From contig NZ_CP113432.1 in NCBI RefSeq assembly GCF_026686735.1, positions 2,655,001-2,719,000 on the forward strand: 64,000 nt of DNA, read 5' to 3'. The stretch is from Pseudomonas triclosanedens (GTDB lineage: Bacteria > Pseudomonadota > Gammaproteobacteria > Pseudomonadales > Pseudomonadaceae). The position numbers were made by a program, and so were the translations under genes. The notes beneath the pieces are model-generated. The model ran no database searches. It saw only the letters and a program-made list of their open reading frames with translations, and was not told the DNA's origin. Below are positions 19,316 to 28,527 of this stretch, piece after piece (the first letter of the stretch is position 1; the number at the start of each line of letters is the position of its first letter).

Positions 19316-19349
19316 GTTCGTTAACCGAACGCTTAGGCGGTTATCGAAT
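19316..19349. promoter_or_regulatory. Two PcaR-like boxes in the pcaK promoter
   Basis: GTTCGTTAACCGAAC (19316-19330) matches the known 15-base PcaR site GTTCGATAATCGCAC at 12 positions. The reverse complement of 19335-19349, ATTCGATAACCGCCT, matches at 11. Both lie just after the sfnR stop. pcaK is a PcaR-regulon member in P. putida, which supports the reading. Confidence 0.6.
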
Positions 19350-19415
19350 TGAACCGCCCGCCGACTCTCCGTACTGTTTGCCCAACCCCGCCAAGCCGGA
19401 GGGGCAATAACAACA

Positions 19416-19574
19416 ATGAGCGTCAGCCCGGGCCGTTCATCGTCCGCCTTATCGCCGGTCCATGCGTGCTCCGGCTCGCGGCTCATTCCTGTCCAGTCCT
19501 ACGGGGCGTTGGCCGACGGTTTCGAGGCGGTCTGCGCTCCTGCGACGAATCCTTCGCAGGAAGCCTCTGCATGA
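19416..19574 (+). CDS. Possible 52-codon leader ORF coupled to pcaK
   Basis: An ATG at 19416 follows a strong Shine-Dalgarno (GGAGGGG at about 19398) and opens a 52-residue frame ending in TGA at 19572-19574, overlapping the pcaK ATG at 19571 (ATGA). The peptide begins MSVSPGRSSSALSPVHACSG and shows no known domain. It explains the otherwise long 220-base distance between the PcaR boxes and pcaK and could couple translation. It may also be chance, since no homolog was checked. Confidence 0.35.
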   Translation: MSVSPGRSSSALSPVHACSGSRLIPVQSYGALADGFEAVCAPATNPSQEASA

Positions 19575-20920
19575 CCAGTTCCGCCCATGTGCCTGCTGCC
19601 GGCACGTTCGATGTCCAGTCGTTCATCAACTCCCAGCCGCTGTCGCTGTACCAGTGCCGTATCGTGCTGCTGTGCTTCCTCATCGTCTTCCTCGATGGCC
19701 TCGATACCGCCGCGATGGGCTTCATCGCCCCGGCGCTGACCCAGGACTGGGGTATCGACCGCGCCAGCCTCGGCCCGGTGATGAGCGCCGCGCTGATCGG
19801 CATGGTGTTCGGCGCCCTCGGTTCCGGCCCGCTGGCCGACCGCTTCGGGCGCAAGGGCGTGCTGGTGGTGGCGGTGTTCCTGTTCGGCCTGTTCAGCCTG
19901 CTCTCAGCCTACAGCACCAGCCTCGACCAGTTGCTGGCGCTGCGCTTGCTCACTGGCCTGGGTCTTGGCGCGGCAATGCCCAACGCCACCACGCTGCTCT
20001 CCGAATACACCCCCGAGCGCCTCAAGTCGCTGCTGGTGACCAGCATGTTCTGTGGCTTCAACCTGGGCATGGCCTCGGGCGGCTTCGTCTCCGCCAAGCT
20101 GATCCCGGCCTACGGCTGGCACAGCCTGCTGTTGTTGGGCGGCTTGCTGCCGCTGGCGCTGGCGGCGGTACTGCTGGTGTGGCTGCCGGAGTCGGCGCGC
20201 TTCCTGGTGGTACGCAACCGTGGGGCGGAGAAGGTCAAGCGGGTGCTCGCGCCCATCGCCCCCGCGCAGGTAGTCACGGCTCGCGCCTTCAGCGTGCCCG
20301 AGCTGAAGACGGTACAGAGCCGCAACGTGTTCCGGGTCATATTCTCCGGCACCTACAGCGCCGGTACCCTGCTGCTGTGGCTGACCTACTTCATGGGGCT
20401 GGTGATCGTCTACCTGCTCACCAGTTGGCTGCCGACGCTGATGCGCGATGCGGGTGCGAGCATGGAACAGGCTGCGTTCATCGGCGCGCTGTTCCAGCTC
20501 GGCGGGGTGCTCAGTTCGGTGGCCGTGGGCTGGGCGATGGACCGCTTCAATCCACACAAGGTCATCGGCATCTTCTATTGCCTCGCCGGTGTGTTTGCCT
20601 ACTGCGTGGGCCAGAGCCTGGGAACCGTGACCCTGCTGGCGACCCTGGTACTGGCCGCCGGCATGTGTGTGAACGGTGCGCAGTCGGCCATGCCGTCGCT
20701 GGCGGCACGCTTCTACCCGACTCAGGGGCGCGCCACCGGCGTGTCGTGGATGCTCGGCATCGGCCGCTTCGGTGCGATTCTCGGCGCCTGGATCGGTGCG
20801 ACGCTGCTGGGGCTGGGCTGGAACTTCGAGCAGGTACTGACCGCCTTGATCGTCCCGGCGGCCATCGCCACCGCCGCCGTGGTGATCAAGGGCATGGTCA
20901 GCCACGCCGACGCAACCTGA
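19571..20920 (+). CDS. pcaK: 4-hydroxybenzoate/protocatechuate:H+ symporter
   Basis: A 449-residue MFS protein of the aromatic acid:H+ symporter (AAHS) family with 12 membrane helices. It has the AAHS signature in helix 1 (FLDGLDTAAMGFIAP, Asp42 and Asp45) and GPLADRFGRKG in the first cytoplasmic loop. Similarity to P. putida PcaK as I remember it is very high over the whole length (LSEYTPERLKSLLVTSMFCG, ARFYPTQGRATGVSWMLGIG). It would import 4-hydroxybenzoate and protocatechuate and mediate chemotaxis to them; benzoate uptake is possible because it sits beside the ben genes. The start is the ATG at 19571; a TTG at 19349 would add an unlikely 74-residue leader. Confidence 0.88.
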   Translation: MTSSAHVPAAGTFDVQSFINSQPLSLYQCRIVLLCFLIVFLDGLDTAAMGFIAPALTQDWGIDRASLGPVMSAALIGMVFGALGSGPLADRFGRKGVLVVAVFLFGLFSLLSAYSTSLDQLLALRLLTGLGLGAAMPNATTLLSEYTPERLKSLLVTSMFCGFNLGMASGGFVSAKLIPAYGWHSLLLLGGLLPLALAAVLLVWLPESARFLVVRNRGAEKVKRVLAPIAPAQVVTARAFSVPELKTVQSRNVFRVIFSGTYSAGTLLLWLTYFMGLVIVYLLTSWLPTLMRDAGASMEQAAFIGALFQLGGVLSSVAVGWAMDRFNPHKVIGIFYCLAGVFAYCVGQSLGTVTLLATLVLAAGMCVNGAQSAMPSLAARFYPTQGRATGVSWMLGIGRFGAILGAWIGATLLGLGWNFEQVLTALIVPAAIATAAVVIKGMVSHADAT

Positions 20921-21268
20921 GAACCTCTCCACGATCTGCTGCGCGTGGGCATATCTGCGTTAAAAACAGGCTTGGAAGCCGCTTGCGGCCAACGCCCTTC
21001 AGGGCGGCCAGATGGGACGGACGTAGCGAGCACTGCCCATCTACCTGCGCGTCCTCTCCTGTTCGATTCGCTGGCGCTCGGTCTTCGGACCAGCCTGCCG
21101 GTCGCTGCGCCTTGTTCTGCTCCAGCCCTTGCAGGTTCTGAGGGCGCGCAGGGCAGGGCGATTGTGTTGCCATTCATCTCTGCCGCGTACCGTTCGGTCG
21201 CCGCTCGCATAGACTGAGCGGACCGCGGCGCAGATCGCGGCCTTTGACAACAACCGTGAGTGCCTCGT
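20921..21268. other. 348-base gap between pcaK and benR, no gene seen
   Basis: No convincing coding sequence was found. The part from about 20930 to 21010 (containing CTGCGTTAAAAACAGGCTT and GCCGCTTGCGGC) resembles a dispersed intergenic sequence I associate with Pseudomonas genomes. The last 60 bases should hold the benR promoter. Confidence 0.4.
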
Positions 21269-22222
21269 ATGCAAAGCCTGCTGAGCGACCGTAGCCGCAT
21301 TTTCGACCGCGCCGACCCCTACGCGGTGTCCGGCTATGTCAACCAGCACGTCGGCACCCACGATCTGCGTCTGCCGGCCCACGGGCACCCGCAGGCGAGC
21401 CTCAACCATCGCCGCTTCGCCAGCCTCGACCTGTGCCGCATCAGCTACGGCGGCGCAGTACGAGTCACCACCCCGGCGCTGGAAAGCATCTTTCATCTGC
21501 AGATCCTGCTCAGCGGCCATTGCCTGTGGCGCGGCCATCGCCAGGAGCACTACCTGACCCCCGGCGAGCTGCTGCTGATCAACCCCGACGATCCGGTGGA
21601 CCTCACCTACTCGGATGACTGCGAGAAATTCATCCTGAAGGTACCGGTGAACCTGCTCGAAGCGATCTGTGCCGAGCAGCGCTGGAGCCACCCGCGCCAG
21701 GGCGTGCGCTTCACCGAGAACCGATATCGGCTTGGCGAGCTGGAAGGCTTCGTCAACCTGCTGTCGATGGTTTGCCAGGAGTCCGAGGCCGGCGAACGCC
21801 TGCCGCGGATCGACGAACACTACCAGCAGATCGTTGCCAGCAAGCTGCTGACGCTGCTGAAAACCAACGTCAGCCGTGAGGTGGTGGTTGGTGCGAGCGC
21901 TTCCTTCGAACGGATCGAGGCGTATATCGAAGGGCACCTGCGCGAGGACATCGACATCGAAATGCTGGCGCGCCAGTCGGCGATGAGTTTGCGCTCGCTC
22001 TACGCGCTGTTCGAACGCTACGCCGGCACCACACCGCGCCAGTACATCCGCCGTCTCAAGCTGGCACGCATCCACGCCTGCCTGAGCGACCCGGCGCGGC
22101 CTGTGCGCAGCGTCACCGAACTGGCGCTGGACTATGGATTCCTGCACCTTGGGCGCTTTGCCGAAAGCTACCGGCAGCAGTTCGGCGAGCTGCCGTCGGA
22201 GACGCTCAGGCGCCGGAGCTAG
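21269..22222 (+). CDS. benR: AraC/XylS-family activator of benzoate degradation
   Basis: A 317-residue AraC-family protein. The N-terminal effector region (DPYAVSGYVNQHVGTHDLRL, FASLDLCRISYGGAVRV) matches BenR/XylS proteins, and the C-terminal 100 residues carry two HTH motifs (IDIEMLARQSAMSLRSLYALFERY; RSVTELALDYGFLHLGRFAESYRQQFGELP). With benzoate it activates benABCD. The ATG at 21269 is preferred to the GTG at 21260 and gives the usual family length. Two perfect XylS-type half-sites lie in front of benA. Confidence 0.92.
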   Translation: MQSLLSDRSRIFDRADPYAVSGYVNQHVGTHDLRLPAHGHPQASLNHRRFASLDLCRISYGGAVRVTTPALESIFHLQILLSGHCLWRGHRQEHYLTPGELLLINPDDPVDLTYSDDCEKFILKVPVNLLEAICAEQRWSHPRQGVRFTENRYRLGELEGFVNLLSMVCQESEAGERLPRIDEHYQQIVASKLLTLLKTNVSREVVVGASASFERIEAYIEGHLREDIDIEMLARQSAMSLRSLYALFERYAGTTPRQYIRRLKLARIHACLSDPARPVRSVTELALDYGFLHLGRFAESYRQQFGELPSETLRRRS

Positions 22223-22235
22223 GCTCCGCGCTCCC

Positions 22236-22446
22236 CTGTAGGAGCGGGCGATGCCCGCGACCGGAGTTCCCATCCACATCGAAACCACGGCGAAGCACGC
22301 CATCCTGCTCAAGCGTTCGCCGGCGAGCGCGAACCGGTCGACGCCAGGCCAAAGCTGCGAAAGCTGATTCGTACGGCGGATAGCGCGCCAGCTTTATCCG
22401 CCGTTGTGGCATCGGCGGATAACCCGTTCCGGGTTATGCACCCTAC
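22236..22446. repeat. REP-like hairpins in the benR-benA gap
   Basis: Several short palindromic elements crowd this stretch. A TAGGAGCGGGCGATGCCCGC REP-like motif begins near 22239. CGGCGGATA (22374-22382) pairs with TATCCGCCG (22395-22403). A further GCGGATAACCCG/CGGGTTAT hairpin follows at about 22416-22440. Such elements are dispersed in Pseudomonas intergenic regions. They leave the last 150 bases before benA free for the promoter. Confidence 0.55.
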
Positions 22447-22496
22447 GGTCTGGACGGCCCGCCCGCGCAGGCCCCACTCCGACTTCACGGCAACCG

Positions 22497-22532
22497 TGCA
22501 GAAAACGGATAGCACTCTGCACAAAGCGGATA
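22497..22532 (+). promoter_or_regulatory. BenR binding site: tandem TGCA-N6-GGATA repeats
   Basis: TGCAGAAAACGGATA (22497-22511) and TGCACAAAGCGGATA (22518-22532) both fit the XylS/BenR half-site TGCA-N6-GGNTA exactly. They are in the same orientation with 21-base periodicity, as in the Pm and Pben promoters. They end about 64 bases before the benA ATG. Confidence 0.88.
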
Positions 22533-22595
22533 TTGCCTGCGCACCCCCAGCCATAACCTGAGCCTGCCTGAACAAAAACAACGGAGGCCCCGGCC

Positions 22596-23963
22596 ATGTC
22601 CCTGGGTATCGACTACTTGCGTTCGCTGCTTGAAGAAGACCCCGCCAAAGGCGTCTACCGCTGCCGTCGGGAGATGTTCACCGACCCACGCCTGTTCGAC
22701 CTGGAGATGAAGCACATCTTCGAAGGCAACTGGGTCTACCTCGCCCACGAAAGCCAGATTCCCGAGAAGAACGACTTCCTGACGACCATGATCGGTCGCC
22801 AGTCGATCTTCATCGCGCGCAACAAGGACGGCGTGCTCAACGCCTTCCTCAACGCCTGCAGCCACAAGGGCGCCATGCTCTGCCGGCACAAGTCCGGCAA
22901 CCGCGCGAGCTACACCTGCCCGTTCCACGGCTGGACCTTCAACAACTCCGGCAAGCTGCTCAAGGTCAAGGATCCGGCCGAGGCAGGCTACCCGGAGGGC
23001 TTCAACTGCGAAGGCTCCCATGACCTGACGAAAGTGGCGCGTTTCGAGTCCTATCGCGGCTTCCTGTTCGGCAGCCTGAAGGCCGACGTCAAGCCGCTGG
23101 TGGAACACCTGGGCGAGTCGGCGAAGATCATCGACATGATCGTCGACCAGTCCCCCGAAGGGTTGGAAGTGCTGCGCGGATCGAGCAGTTACATCTACGA
23201 AGGCAACTGGAAGCTTACCGCCGAGAATGGAGCTGACGGCTACCACGTCAGTTCCGTGCACTGGAACTATGCCGCCACCCAGAGCCAGCGCCAGCAGCGC
23301 GAGGCCGGTGGCGAGGTGAAGACCATGAGTGCCGGCGGCTGGGCCAAGCAGGGCGGTGGCTTCTATTCCTTCGACCACGGCCACCTGCTGCTCTGGACCC
23401 GCTGGGCCAACCCCGAGGCGCGCCCGGCCTTCGAGCGCCGCGACGAGCTGGCCCGCGATTTCGGCTCGGCCCGCGCCGACTGGATGATCGAGAACTCGCG
23501 CAACCTGTGCCTGTACCCCAACGTCTACCTCATGGACCAGTTCAGCTCGCAGATCCGCATCGCCCGGCCCATCGACGTCAACCGCACCGAGATCACCATC
23601 TACTGCATCGCGCCCAAGGGTGAAAGCAGCGAGGCGCGCGCCCAGCGCATTCGCCAGTACGAAGACTTCTTCAACGTCAGCGGCATGGCCACCCCGGACG
23701 ACCTGGAGGAGTTCCGCTCGTGCCAGCAGGCCTACCAGGGCAGCGCCGGCGGCTGGAACGATATGTCGCGCGGGGCGAAGCACTGGGTCGAAGGCGCCGA
23801 TGACGCGGCGCGGGAAATCGATCTGGCGCCGTTGCTGTCCGGCGTGCGCACCGAGGATGAGGGCCTGTTCGTGCTGCAGCACCAGTACTGGCAGAAGACG
23901 ATGATCGACGCACTGGCCGCCGAAGAGGCCAACCGCATCGCGCTGAAAGAGGAGGCCGTGTGA
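22596..23963 (+). CDS. benA: Benzoate 1,2-dioxygenase, large (alpha) subunit
   Basis: A 455-residue ring-hydroxylating dioxygenase alpha subunit. The Rieske ligands are Cys88, His90, Cys108 and His111 (CSH...CPFHGW). The mononuclear iron region shows Asp214, His217 and His222 in [13 protein letters not shown]. With BenB it forms the hexameric oxygenase that converts benzoate to the cis-diol. A CGGAGG Shine-Dalgarno precedes the ATG. Length and motifs favour benzoate over anthranilate dioxygenase, and benD plus cat genes downstream support this. The benB start overlaps its stop (TGATG). Confidence 0.94.
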   Translation: MSLGIDYLRSLLEEDPAKGVYRCRREMFTDPRLFDLEMKHIFEGNWVYLAHESQIPEKNDFLTTMIGRQSIFIARNKDGVLNAFLNACSHKGAMLCRHKSGNRASYTCPFHGWTFNNSGKLLKVKDPAEAGYPEGFNCEGSHDLTKVARFESYRGFLFGSLKADVKPLVEHLGESAKIIDMIVDQSPEGLEVLRGSSSYIYEGNWKLTAENGADGYHVSSVHWNYAATQSQRQQREAGGEVKTMSAGGWAKQGGGFYSFDHGHLLLWTRWANPEARPAFERRDELARDFGSARADWMIENSRNLCLYPNVYLMDQFSSQIRIARPIDVNRTEITIYCIAPKGESSEARAQRIRQYEDFFNVSGMATPDDLEEFRSCQQAYQGSAGGWNDMSRGAKHWVEGADDAAREIDLAPLLSGVRTEDEGLFVLQHQYWQKTMIDALAAEEANRIALKEEAV

Positions 23964-24448
23964 TGAGCCGCTACGAGACCGTGCGCGACTTCCTCTACCG
24001 CGAAGCGCGCTACCTCGACGACAAGGAATGGGACGCCTGGCTGGAACTCTACGCCGCCGACGCCACCTTCTGGATGCCCTCCTGGGACGACCGCGACCAG
24101 CTCACCGAAGACCCGCAGCGGGAGATTTCGCTGATCTGGTACGGCAACCGTGGCGGCCTGGAAGACCGCGTGTTCCGCATCAAGACCGAGCGCTCAAGCG
24201 CGACTCTGCCGGACACCCGCACCTCGCACAACCTCAGCAACATCGAGGTGCTCGGCGAAGCCGGCGGCCTGTGCCAGGTGCGCTTCAACTGGCACACCCT
24301 GAGCTTCCGCTACAAGACCGTCGACAGTTACTTCGGCACCAGCTTCTACACCCTGGACGTGCGCGGCGACCAGCCGCTGGTCAAGGCGAAGAAGGTGGTC
24401 CTGAAGAACGACTACGTCCGCCAGGTCATCGACATCTACCACATCTGA
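23963..24448 (+). CDS. benB: Benzoate 1,2-dioxygenase, small (beta) subunit
   Basis: A 161-residue beta subunit of the ring-hydroxylating dioxygenase family (SnoaL/NTF2-like fold; YETVRDFLYREARYLDDKEW, ERSSATLPDTRTSHNLSNIE). It has a structural role in the alpha3beta3 oxygenase. The ATG at 23963 shares its A with the benA stop; a GTG at 23960 would add one residue. Translation is therefore probably coupled to benA. Confidence 0.93.
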   Translation: MSRYETVRDFLYREARYLDDKEWDAWLELYAADATFWMPSWDDRDQLTEDPQREISLIWYGNRGGLEDRVFRIKTERSSATLPDTRTSHNLSNIEVLGEAGGLCQVRFNWHTLSFRYKTVDSYFGTSFYTLDVRGDQPLVKAKKVVLKNDYVRQVIDIYHI

Positions 24449-24525
24449 TTCGCCGTCAGGGCTGTGCGTCGCGCGCGTGAATCCGCCGCGTGCGACGCTG
24501 CCTGCGCGGCGCCGAGGTGCACGCC

Positions 24526-25539
24526 ATGAACCACAAGATCGCCCTCAATTTCGAAGACGGCGTTACCCGTTTCATCGACGCCAGCCCCAGCGAGACCGTG
24601 GCCGACGCGGCCTACCGCCAGGGCATCAACATCCCGCTGGACTGCCGCGACGGCGCCTGCGGCACCTGCAAGTGCTTCGCCGAAGCCGGTCGCTACGACC
24701 TGGGCCAGGACTACATTGAGGACGCCCTGAGCGAGGATGAGGCAGCGCAGGGCTATGTGCTCACCTGCCAGATGCGTGCGCAGAGCGACTGTGTGGTACG
24801 GGTGCCGGCCTCTTCGCAAGTGTGCAAGACCGCCCGGGCCAGTTTCGAGGCCAGCATCAGCGCGGTGCGGCAGCTTTCCGACAGCACCATCTCTCTGTCG
24901 CTCAAGGGCGAGGCTCTGAACGCCCTGGCCTTCCTGCCCGGCCAGTACGTCAACCTGCGGGTGCCGGGCAGCGAGCAGAGCCGCGCCTATTCATTCAGCT
25001 CGCTGCAGAAGGGCGGTGAGGTGAGTTTCCTGATTCGCAACGTGCCAGGTGGGTTGATGAGCAGCTTCCTCACCGGCCTGGCGAAAGCCGGCGACGCCAT
25101 GAGCCTGGCCGGCCCGCTGGGCAGCTTCTACCTGCGCGAGATCCGGCGGCCGCTGCTGTTGCTGGCCGGCGGCACCGGGTTGGCACCGTTCACGGCGATG
25201 CTCGAACAGATCGCCGAGCACGGCTGCGAGCATCCGCTGCACCTGATCTACGGCGTCACCCACGACTTCGACCTGGTGGAAGTGGACCGCCTGGAAGCCT
25301 TCGCCGCGCGCATTCCCAACTTTACCTGGAGCGCCTGCGTGGCCAGCCCGGACAGCAGCTACCCGCGCAAGGGCTACGTCACCCAGCACATCGAGCCCGC
25401 GCATCTCAACGATGGCGAGGTGGACATCTACCTGTGCGGCCCGCCGCCGATGGTCGAGGCGGTGAGCCAGTACATCCGCGAGCAGGGCATCACCCCGGCG
25501 AATTTCTATTACGAGAAGTTCGCCGCCAGCGCGGCTTGA
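24526..25539 (+). CDS. benC: Benzoate 1,2-dioxygenase electron transfer component
   Basis: A 337-residue NADH:ferredoxin-type reductase. The N-terminal plant-type [2Fe-2S] domain (1-95) has ligands Cys40, Cys45, Cys48 and a fourth in LTCQMRAQ. The FAD domain (about 105-205) contains RAYSFSS, and the NAD domain (about 210-337) contains GGTGLAPFTAMLEQ and CGPPPMVEAV. It feeds electrons from NADH to the BenAB Rieske centre. The ATG at 24526 is used because the ferredoxin fold begins there; 12 additional in-frame residues upstream are not needed. Confidence 0.94.
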   Translation: MNHKIALNFEDGVTRFIDASPSETVADAAYRQGINIPLDCRDGACGTCKCFAEAGRYDLGQDYIEDALSEDEAAQGYVLTCQMRAQSDCVVRVPASSQVCKTARASFEASISAVRQLSDSTISLSLKGEALNALAFLPGQYVNLRVPGSEQSRAYSFSSLQKGGEVSFLIRNVPGGLMSSFLTGLAKAGDAMSLAGPLGSFYLREIRRPLLLLAGGTGLAPFTAMLEQIAEHGCEHPLHLIYGVTHDFDLVEVDRLEAFAARIPNFTWSACVASPDSSYPRKGYVTQHIEPAHLNDGEVDIYLCGPPPMVEAVSQYIREQGITPANFYYEKFAASAA

Positions 25540-25559
25540 TCGGACTCCACGAGGTCACC

Positions 25560-26333
25560 ATGAACCGATTCAACGAAAAGATCGCCCTCGTCACCGGCGC
25601 CGCCCAGGGTATCGGCCGGCGCGTCGCCGAGCGGCTGGTGGAGGAGGGCGCAGCGGTCATCGCCGTGGATCGCTCCGAGATCGTCCACGAGTTGCAGGAC
25701 GACCTCGGCCAGCGCGGCGAGGTGCTCACCCTGACCGCCGACCTGGAGCGCTTCGCCGAGTGCCAGCGCGTGGTCGTCCAGGCGCTCGCGCGCTTCGGCC
25801 GCCTCGACATCCTGGTCAACAACGTCGGCGGCACCATCTGGGCGAAGCCCTTCGAGCACTATGCCGAGGAGGAGATCGAGGCCGAGGTTCGCCGCTCGCT
25901 GTTCCCTACGCTGTGGTGTTGCCGCGCCGCGCTGGTGCCGATGCTGGAGCAGGGGGCGGGAGCCATCGTCAATGTCTCGTCCATCGCCACCCGCGGGGTG
26001 AACCGTGTGCCCTACGGCGCTGCGAAGGGCGGAGTGAACGCGCTCACTGCCTGCCTGGCCTTCGAGACCGCCGAGCGCGGTGTGCGGGTCAACGCCACCG
26101 CGCCGGGCGGCACCGAGGCGCCGCCCCGGCGCATTCCGCGCAACGCGGCGCAGCAGAGCGAGCAGGAGAAGGTCTGGTACCAGCAGATCGTCGACCAGAC
26201 CATCGACAGCAGCCTGATGAAGCGCTACGGCAGCATCGACGAGCAGGTTGGCGCGATCCTCTTCCTCGCCTCCGACGAGGCCAGCTACATCACCGGTGTG
26301 ACCCTGCCGGTGGGTGGCGGCGACCAGGGCTGA
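25560..26333 (+). CDS. benD: Benzoate cis-diol dehydrogenase
   Basis: A 257-residue short-chain dehydrogenase that oxidises and decarboxylates 1,2-dihydroxycyclohexa-3,5-diene-1-carboxylate to catechol with NAD+. It shows the cofactor motif TGAAQGIG near the N-terminus, NNVGG, the catalytic serine in NVSSIATRG and the YGAAK motif. It is preceded by GAGGTC and follows benC by 20 bases. It is the last gene of the benABCD operon and converges on catR. Confidence 0.94.
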   Translation: MNRFNEKIALVTGAAQGIGRRVAERLVEEGAAVIAVDRSEIVHELQDDLGQRGEVLTLTADLERFAECQRVVVQALARFGRLDILVNNVGGTIWAKPFEHYAEEEIEAEVRRSLFPTLWCCRAALVPMLEQGAGAIVNVSSIATRGVNRVPYGAAKGGVNALTACLAFETAERGVRVNATAPGGTEAPPRRIPRNAAQQSEQEKVWYQQIVDQTIDSSLMKRYGSIDEQVGAILFLASDEASYITGVTLPVGGGDQG

Positions 26334-26351
26334 GGCGCCGCGATGATGCGC

Positions 26352-27224
26352 TTACGGCAGGCTCGCGCCGATCAGTTGAAGGCAGCGTTGCAGAGGCGCG
26401 CTGACATCGCCGCGGCGCTGGCTGAGGATGATCGGCGAGACCGCCTCGGCGTCGCTCAGGGTGACATAGCCGATGTCGGCACGGTGCTGCTGTTGCACCG
26501 AAGCGGGCACCAGCGCCACACCCAGCCCGGCGGCGACCAGGCCGATGGCGGTCTGCAACTCGTTGGTCCACTGCGCCACGCGAATGCCCAGGCCGTGATT
26601 GGCGAACAAAGCCAGCACATGGTCGGCGTAACTGGGGCGCGGATTGGCGGGGTAGAGCACGAAGTCCTCGGCGGCCAACTGTTCCAGGCTCACCGGCGCG
26701 CCGAGCAGACGGTGGCCGGCGGGCAGTACGGCGACCATCGGCTCCTCGCGCAATACCTGCTGGGTAATGGCCGGATCGTCGATGCGGATGCGCCCGAAGC
26801 CGATGTCGATACGCCCGCTTTTCAACGCCTCCACCTGCTGCACCGTGGTCATTTCCTGCAGGCCCAGTTCCAGCCCGGTGTCGCCGCGCAGCTCGCGGAT
26901 CAACTCGGGCAGGCCGTCATACAGCGTCGAGGGAGCGAAGCCGATGCCGAACCACTGGCGCTCGCCCAGGCCAATGCGCCGGGTGCTCTGGCAGATGCTT
27001 TCCAGTTGCGCCAGCAGGGTGCCGGTCTGCTCGTGGAAGTAGCGCCCGGCGTCGGTCAGGCGCAGTGGCCGGCCACGCTCCAGCAAGGGCACGCCGATCA
27101 GCTCCTCCAGTTGCTGGATCTGCCGGCTCAATGGCGGCTGGGCGATGTGCAGGCGCTCGGCGGCGCGGGTGAAGTTGAGGGTGCCGGCCACTTCGCGGAA
27201 GTAGCGCAAGTGTCTCAGCTCCAT
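26352..27224 (-). CDS. catR: LysR-type activator of catechol degradation
   Basis: A 290-residue LysR protein. The HTH (MELRHLRYFREVAGTLNFTR, HIAQPPLSRQIQQLE) and the effector domain fit CatR/BenM-type regulators that respond to cis,cis-muconate. It is divergent from catB with a 140-base gap. The ATG at 27222-27224 gives the standard family length; a 21-residue in-frame extension into the operator region was rejected. Confidence 0.93.
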   Translation of the reverse strand: MELRHLRYFREVAGTLNFTRAAERLHIAQPPLSRQIQQLEELIGVPLLERGRPLRLTDAGRYFHEQTGTLLAQLESICQSTRRIGLGERQWFGIGFAPSTLYDGLPELIRELRGDTGLELGLQEMTTVQQVEALKSGRIDIGFGRIRIDDPAITQQVLREEPMVAVLPAGHRLLGAPVSLEQLAAEDFVLYPANPRPSYADHVLALFANHGLGIRVAQWTNELQTAIGLVAAGLGVALVPASVQQQHRADIGYVTLSDAEAVSPIILSQRRGDVSAPLQRCLQLIGASLP

Positions 27225-27225
27225 G

Positions 27226-27240
27226 ATACCTCCAGGGTAT
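27226..27240. promoter_or_regulatory. CatR operator, T-N11-A dyad
   Basis: ATACC-TCCAG-GGTAT is a perfect interrupted palindrome with the LysR T-N11-A signature. It lies one base upstream of the catR start codon and 125 bases before catB. CatR bound here would repress itself and, with muconate, activate catBCA. Confidence 0.75.
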
Positions 27241-27364
27241 GCAACAAGACGGCATCGATATTGGACTGCCCGCAGGCCGCAGCGCAATCCTTCTTCAACC
27301 GTGAAAAGACCTGCCGGGTATCGAAAGAAACCCGCCCCATGAATCCCAGACCGGAACGCCGTCC

Positions 27365-28486
27365 ATGAGTAGCCCCGTCATCGAACGCATCGAGTCGATC
27401 ATCGTCGACCTGCCGACCATCCGCCCGCACAAGCTGGCCATGCACACCATGCAGCAGCAGACGCTGGTGATCATCCGCCTGCGCTGCGCCGACGGCATCG
27501 AAGGCATTGGCGAAGCGACCACCATCGGTGGCCTGGCTTATGGCAACGAGAGCCCGGAAAGCATCAAGGCCAACCTCGACGCGCACTTCGCGCCGCTGCT
27601 CAAGGGCCAGGACGCCAGCAACATCAACGCCTGCATGCAGCGCCTGGACAAGGCGATCAAGGGCAACACCTTCGCCCGCTCCGGCATCGAAAGCGCGCTG
27701 CTGGACGCCCAGGGCAAGCGCCTCGGCCTGCCGGTCAGCGAGCTGCTCGGCGGCCGTGTGCGCGACAGCCTGGAAGTGGCCTGGACACTCGCCTCCGGCG
27801 ACACCGCCCGTGATATCGCCGAAGCCGAGCAGATGCTGGAAATCCGCCGGCACCGCATCTTCAAGCTGAAGATCGGCGCCAACCCGCTGGAGCAGGACCT
27901 CAGGCACGTGGTGGCGATCAAGCAGGCCCTGGGCGAGCGCGCCAGCGTGCGCGTGGACGTCAACCAGGGCTGGGACGAATCTCAGGCCATCCGCGGTTGC
28001 CAGGTGCTCGGCGAGAACGGCATCGACCTCATCGAACAGCCCATCTCGCGCATCAACCGCAGCGGCCAGGTGCGCCTGAACCAGCGCAGCCCGGCGCCGA
28101 TCATGGCTGACGAATCCATCGAGAGCGTGGCCGACGCCTTCAGCCTCGCCTCCGACGGCGCGGCCAGCATCTTCGCCCTGAAGATCGCCAAGAACGGCGG
28201 CCCGCGCGCCGTGCTGCGCACCGCGCAGATCGCCGAGGCAGCCGGCATCGCGCTGTATGGCGGGACCATGCTCGAAGGCGCCGTCGGCACCCTGGCTTCG
28301 GCCCACGCTTTCATCACCCTGGAGAAGCTGACCTGGGCCACCGAGCTGTTCGGCCCGCTGCTGCTCACCGAGGAAATCGTCACCGAGCCGCCGGTATACC
28401 GCGATTTCCAATTGCATGTGCCGCGCACGCCCGGCCTGGGCCTGACGCTCGACGAAGAGCGCCTGGCGCGCTTCCGCCGCACCTGA
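27365..28486 (+). CDS. catB: Muconate cycloisomerase I
   Basis: A 373-residue enolase-superfamily enzyme, identical in length to P. putida CatB, turning cis,cis-muconate into muconolactone. The catalytic lysines are in FKLKIG, metal ligands lie in VDVNQGW, LIEQP and MADESI, and the C-terminal acidic loop is in GTMLEGAVGT. It is the first gene of catBCA, under the CatR dyad. Confidence 0.95.
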   Translation: MSSPVIERIESIIVDLPTIRPHKLAMHTMQQQTLVIIRLRCADGIEGIGEATTIGGLAYGNESPESIKANLDAHFAPLLKGQDASNINACMQRLDKAIKGNTFARSGIESALLDAQGKRLGLPVSELLGGRVRDSLEVAWTLASGDTARDIAEAEQMLEIRRHRIFKLKIGANPLEQDLRHVVAIKQALGERASVRVDVNQGWDESQAIRGCQVLGENGIDLIEQPISRINRSGQVRLNQRSPAPIMADESIESVADAFSLASDGAASIFALKIAKNGGPRAVLRTAQIAEAAGIALYGGTMLEGAVGTLASAHAFITLEKLTWATELFGPLLLTEEIVTEPPVYRDFQLHVPRTPGLGLTLDEERLARFRRT

Positions 28487-28527
28487 CTTGACCCCTTGCC
28501 CGACTGCCCGATAGAGGAGAAAACCCG

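Noticed and set aside
19349..19570. N-terminal extension of PcaK from a TTG at 19349
   Set aside because: The added 74 residues are Pro/Arg-rich, unlike any AAHS transporter, and the TTG overlaps the second PcaR-like box.
22596..25539. Anthranilate dioxygenase (antABC) as an alternative to benABC
   Set aside because: The gene is followed by a cis-diol dehydrogenase (benD), which anthranilate conversion does not need, and preceded by a BenR-type activator with matching half-sites.
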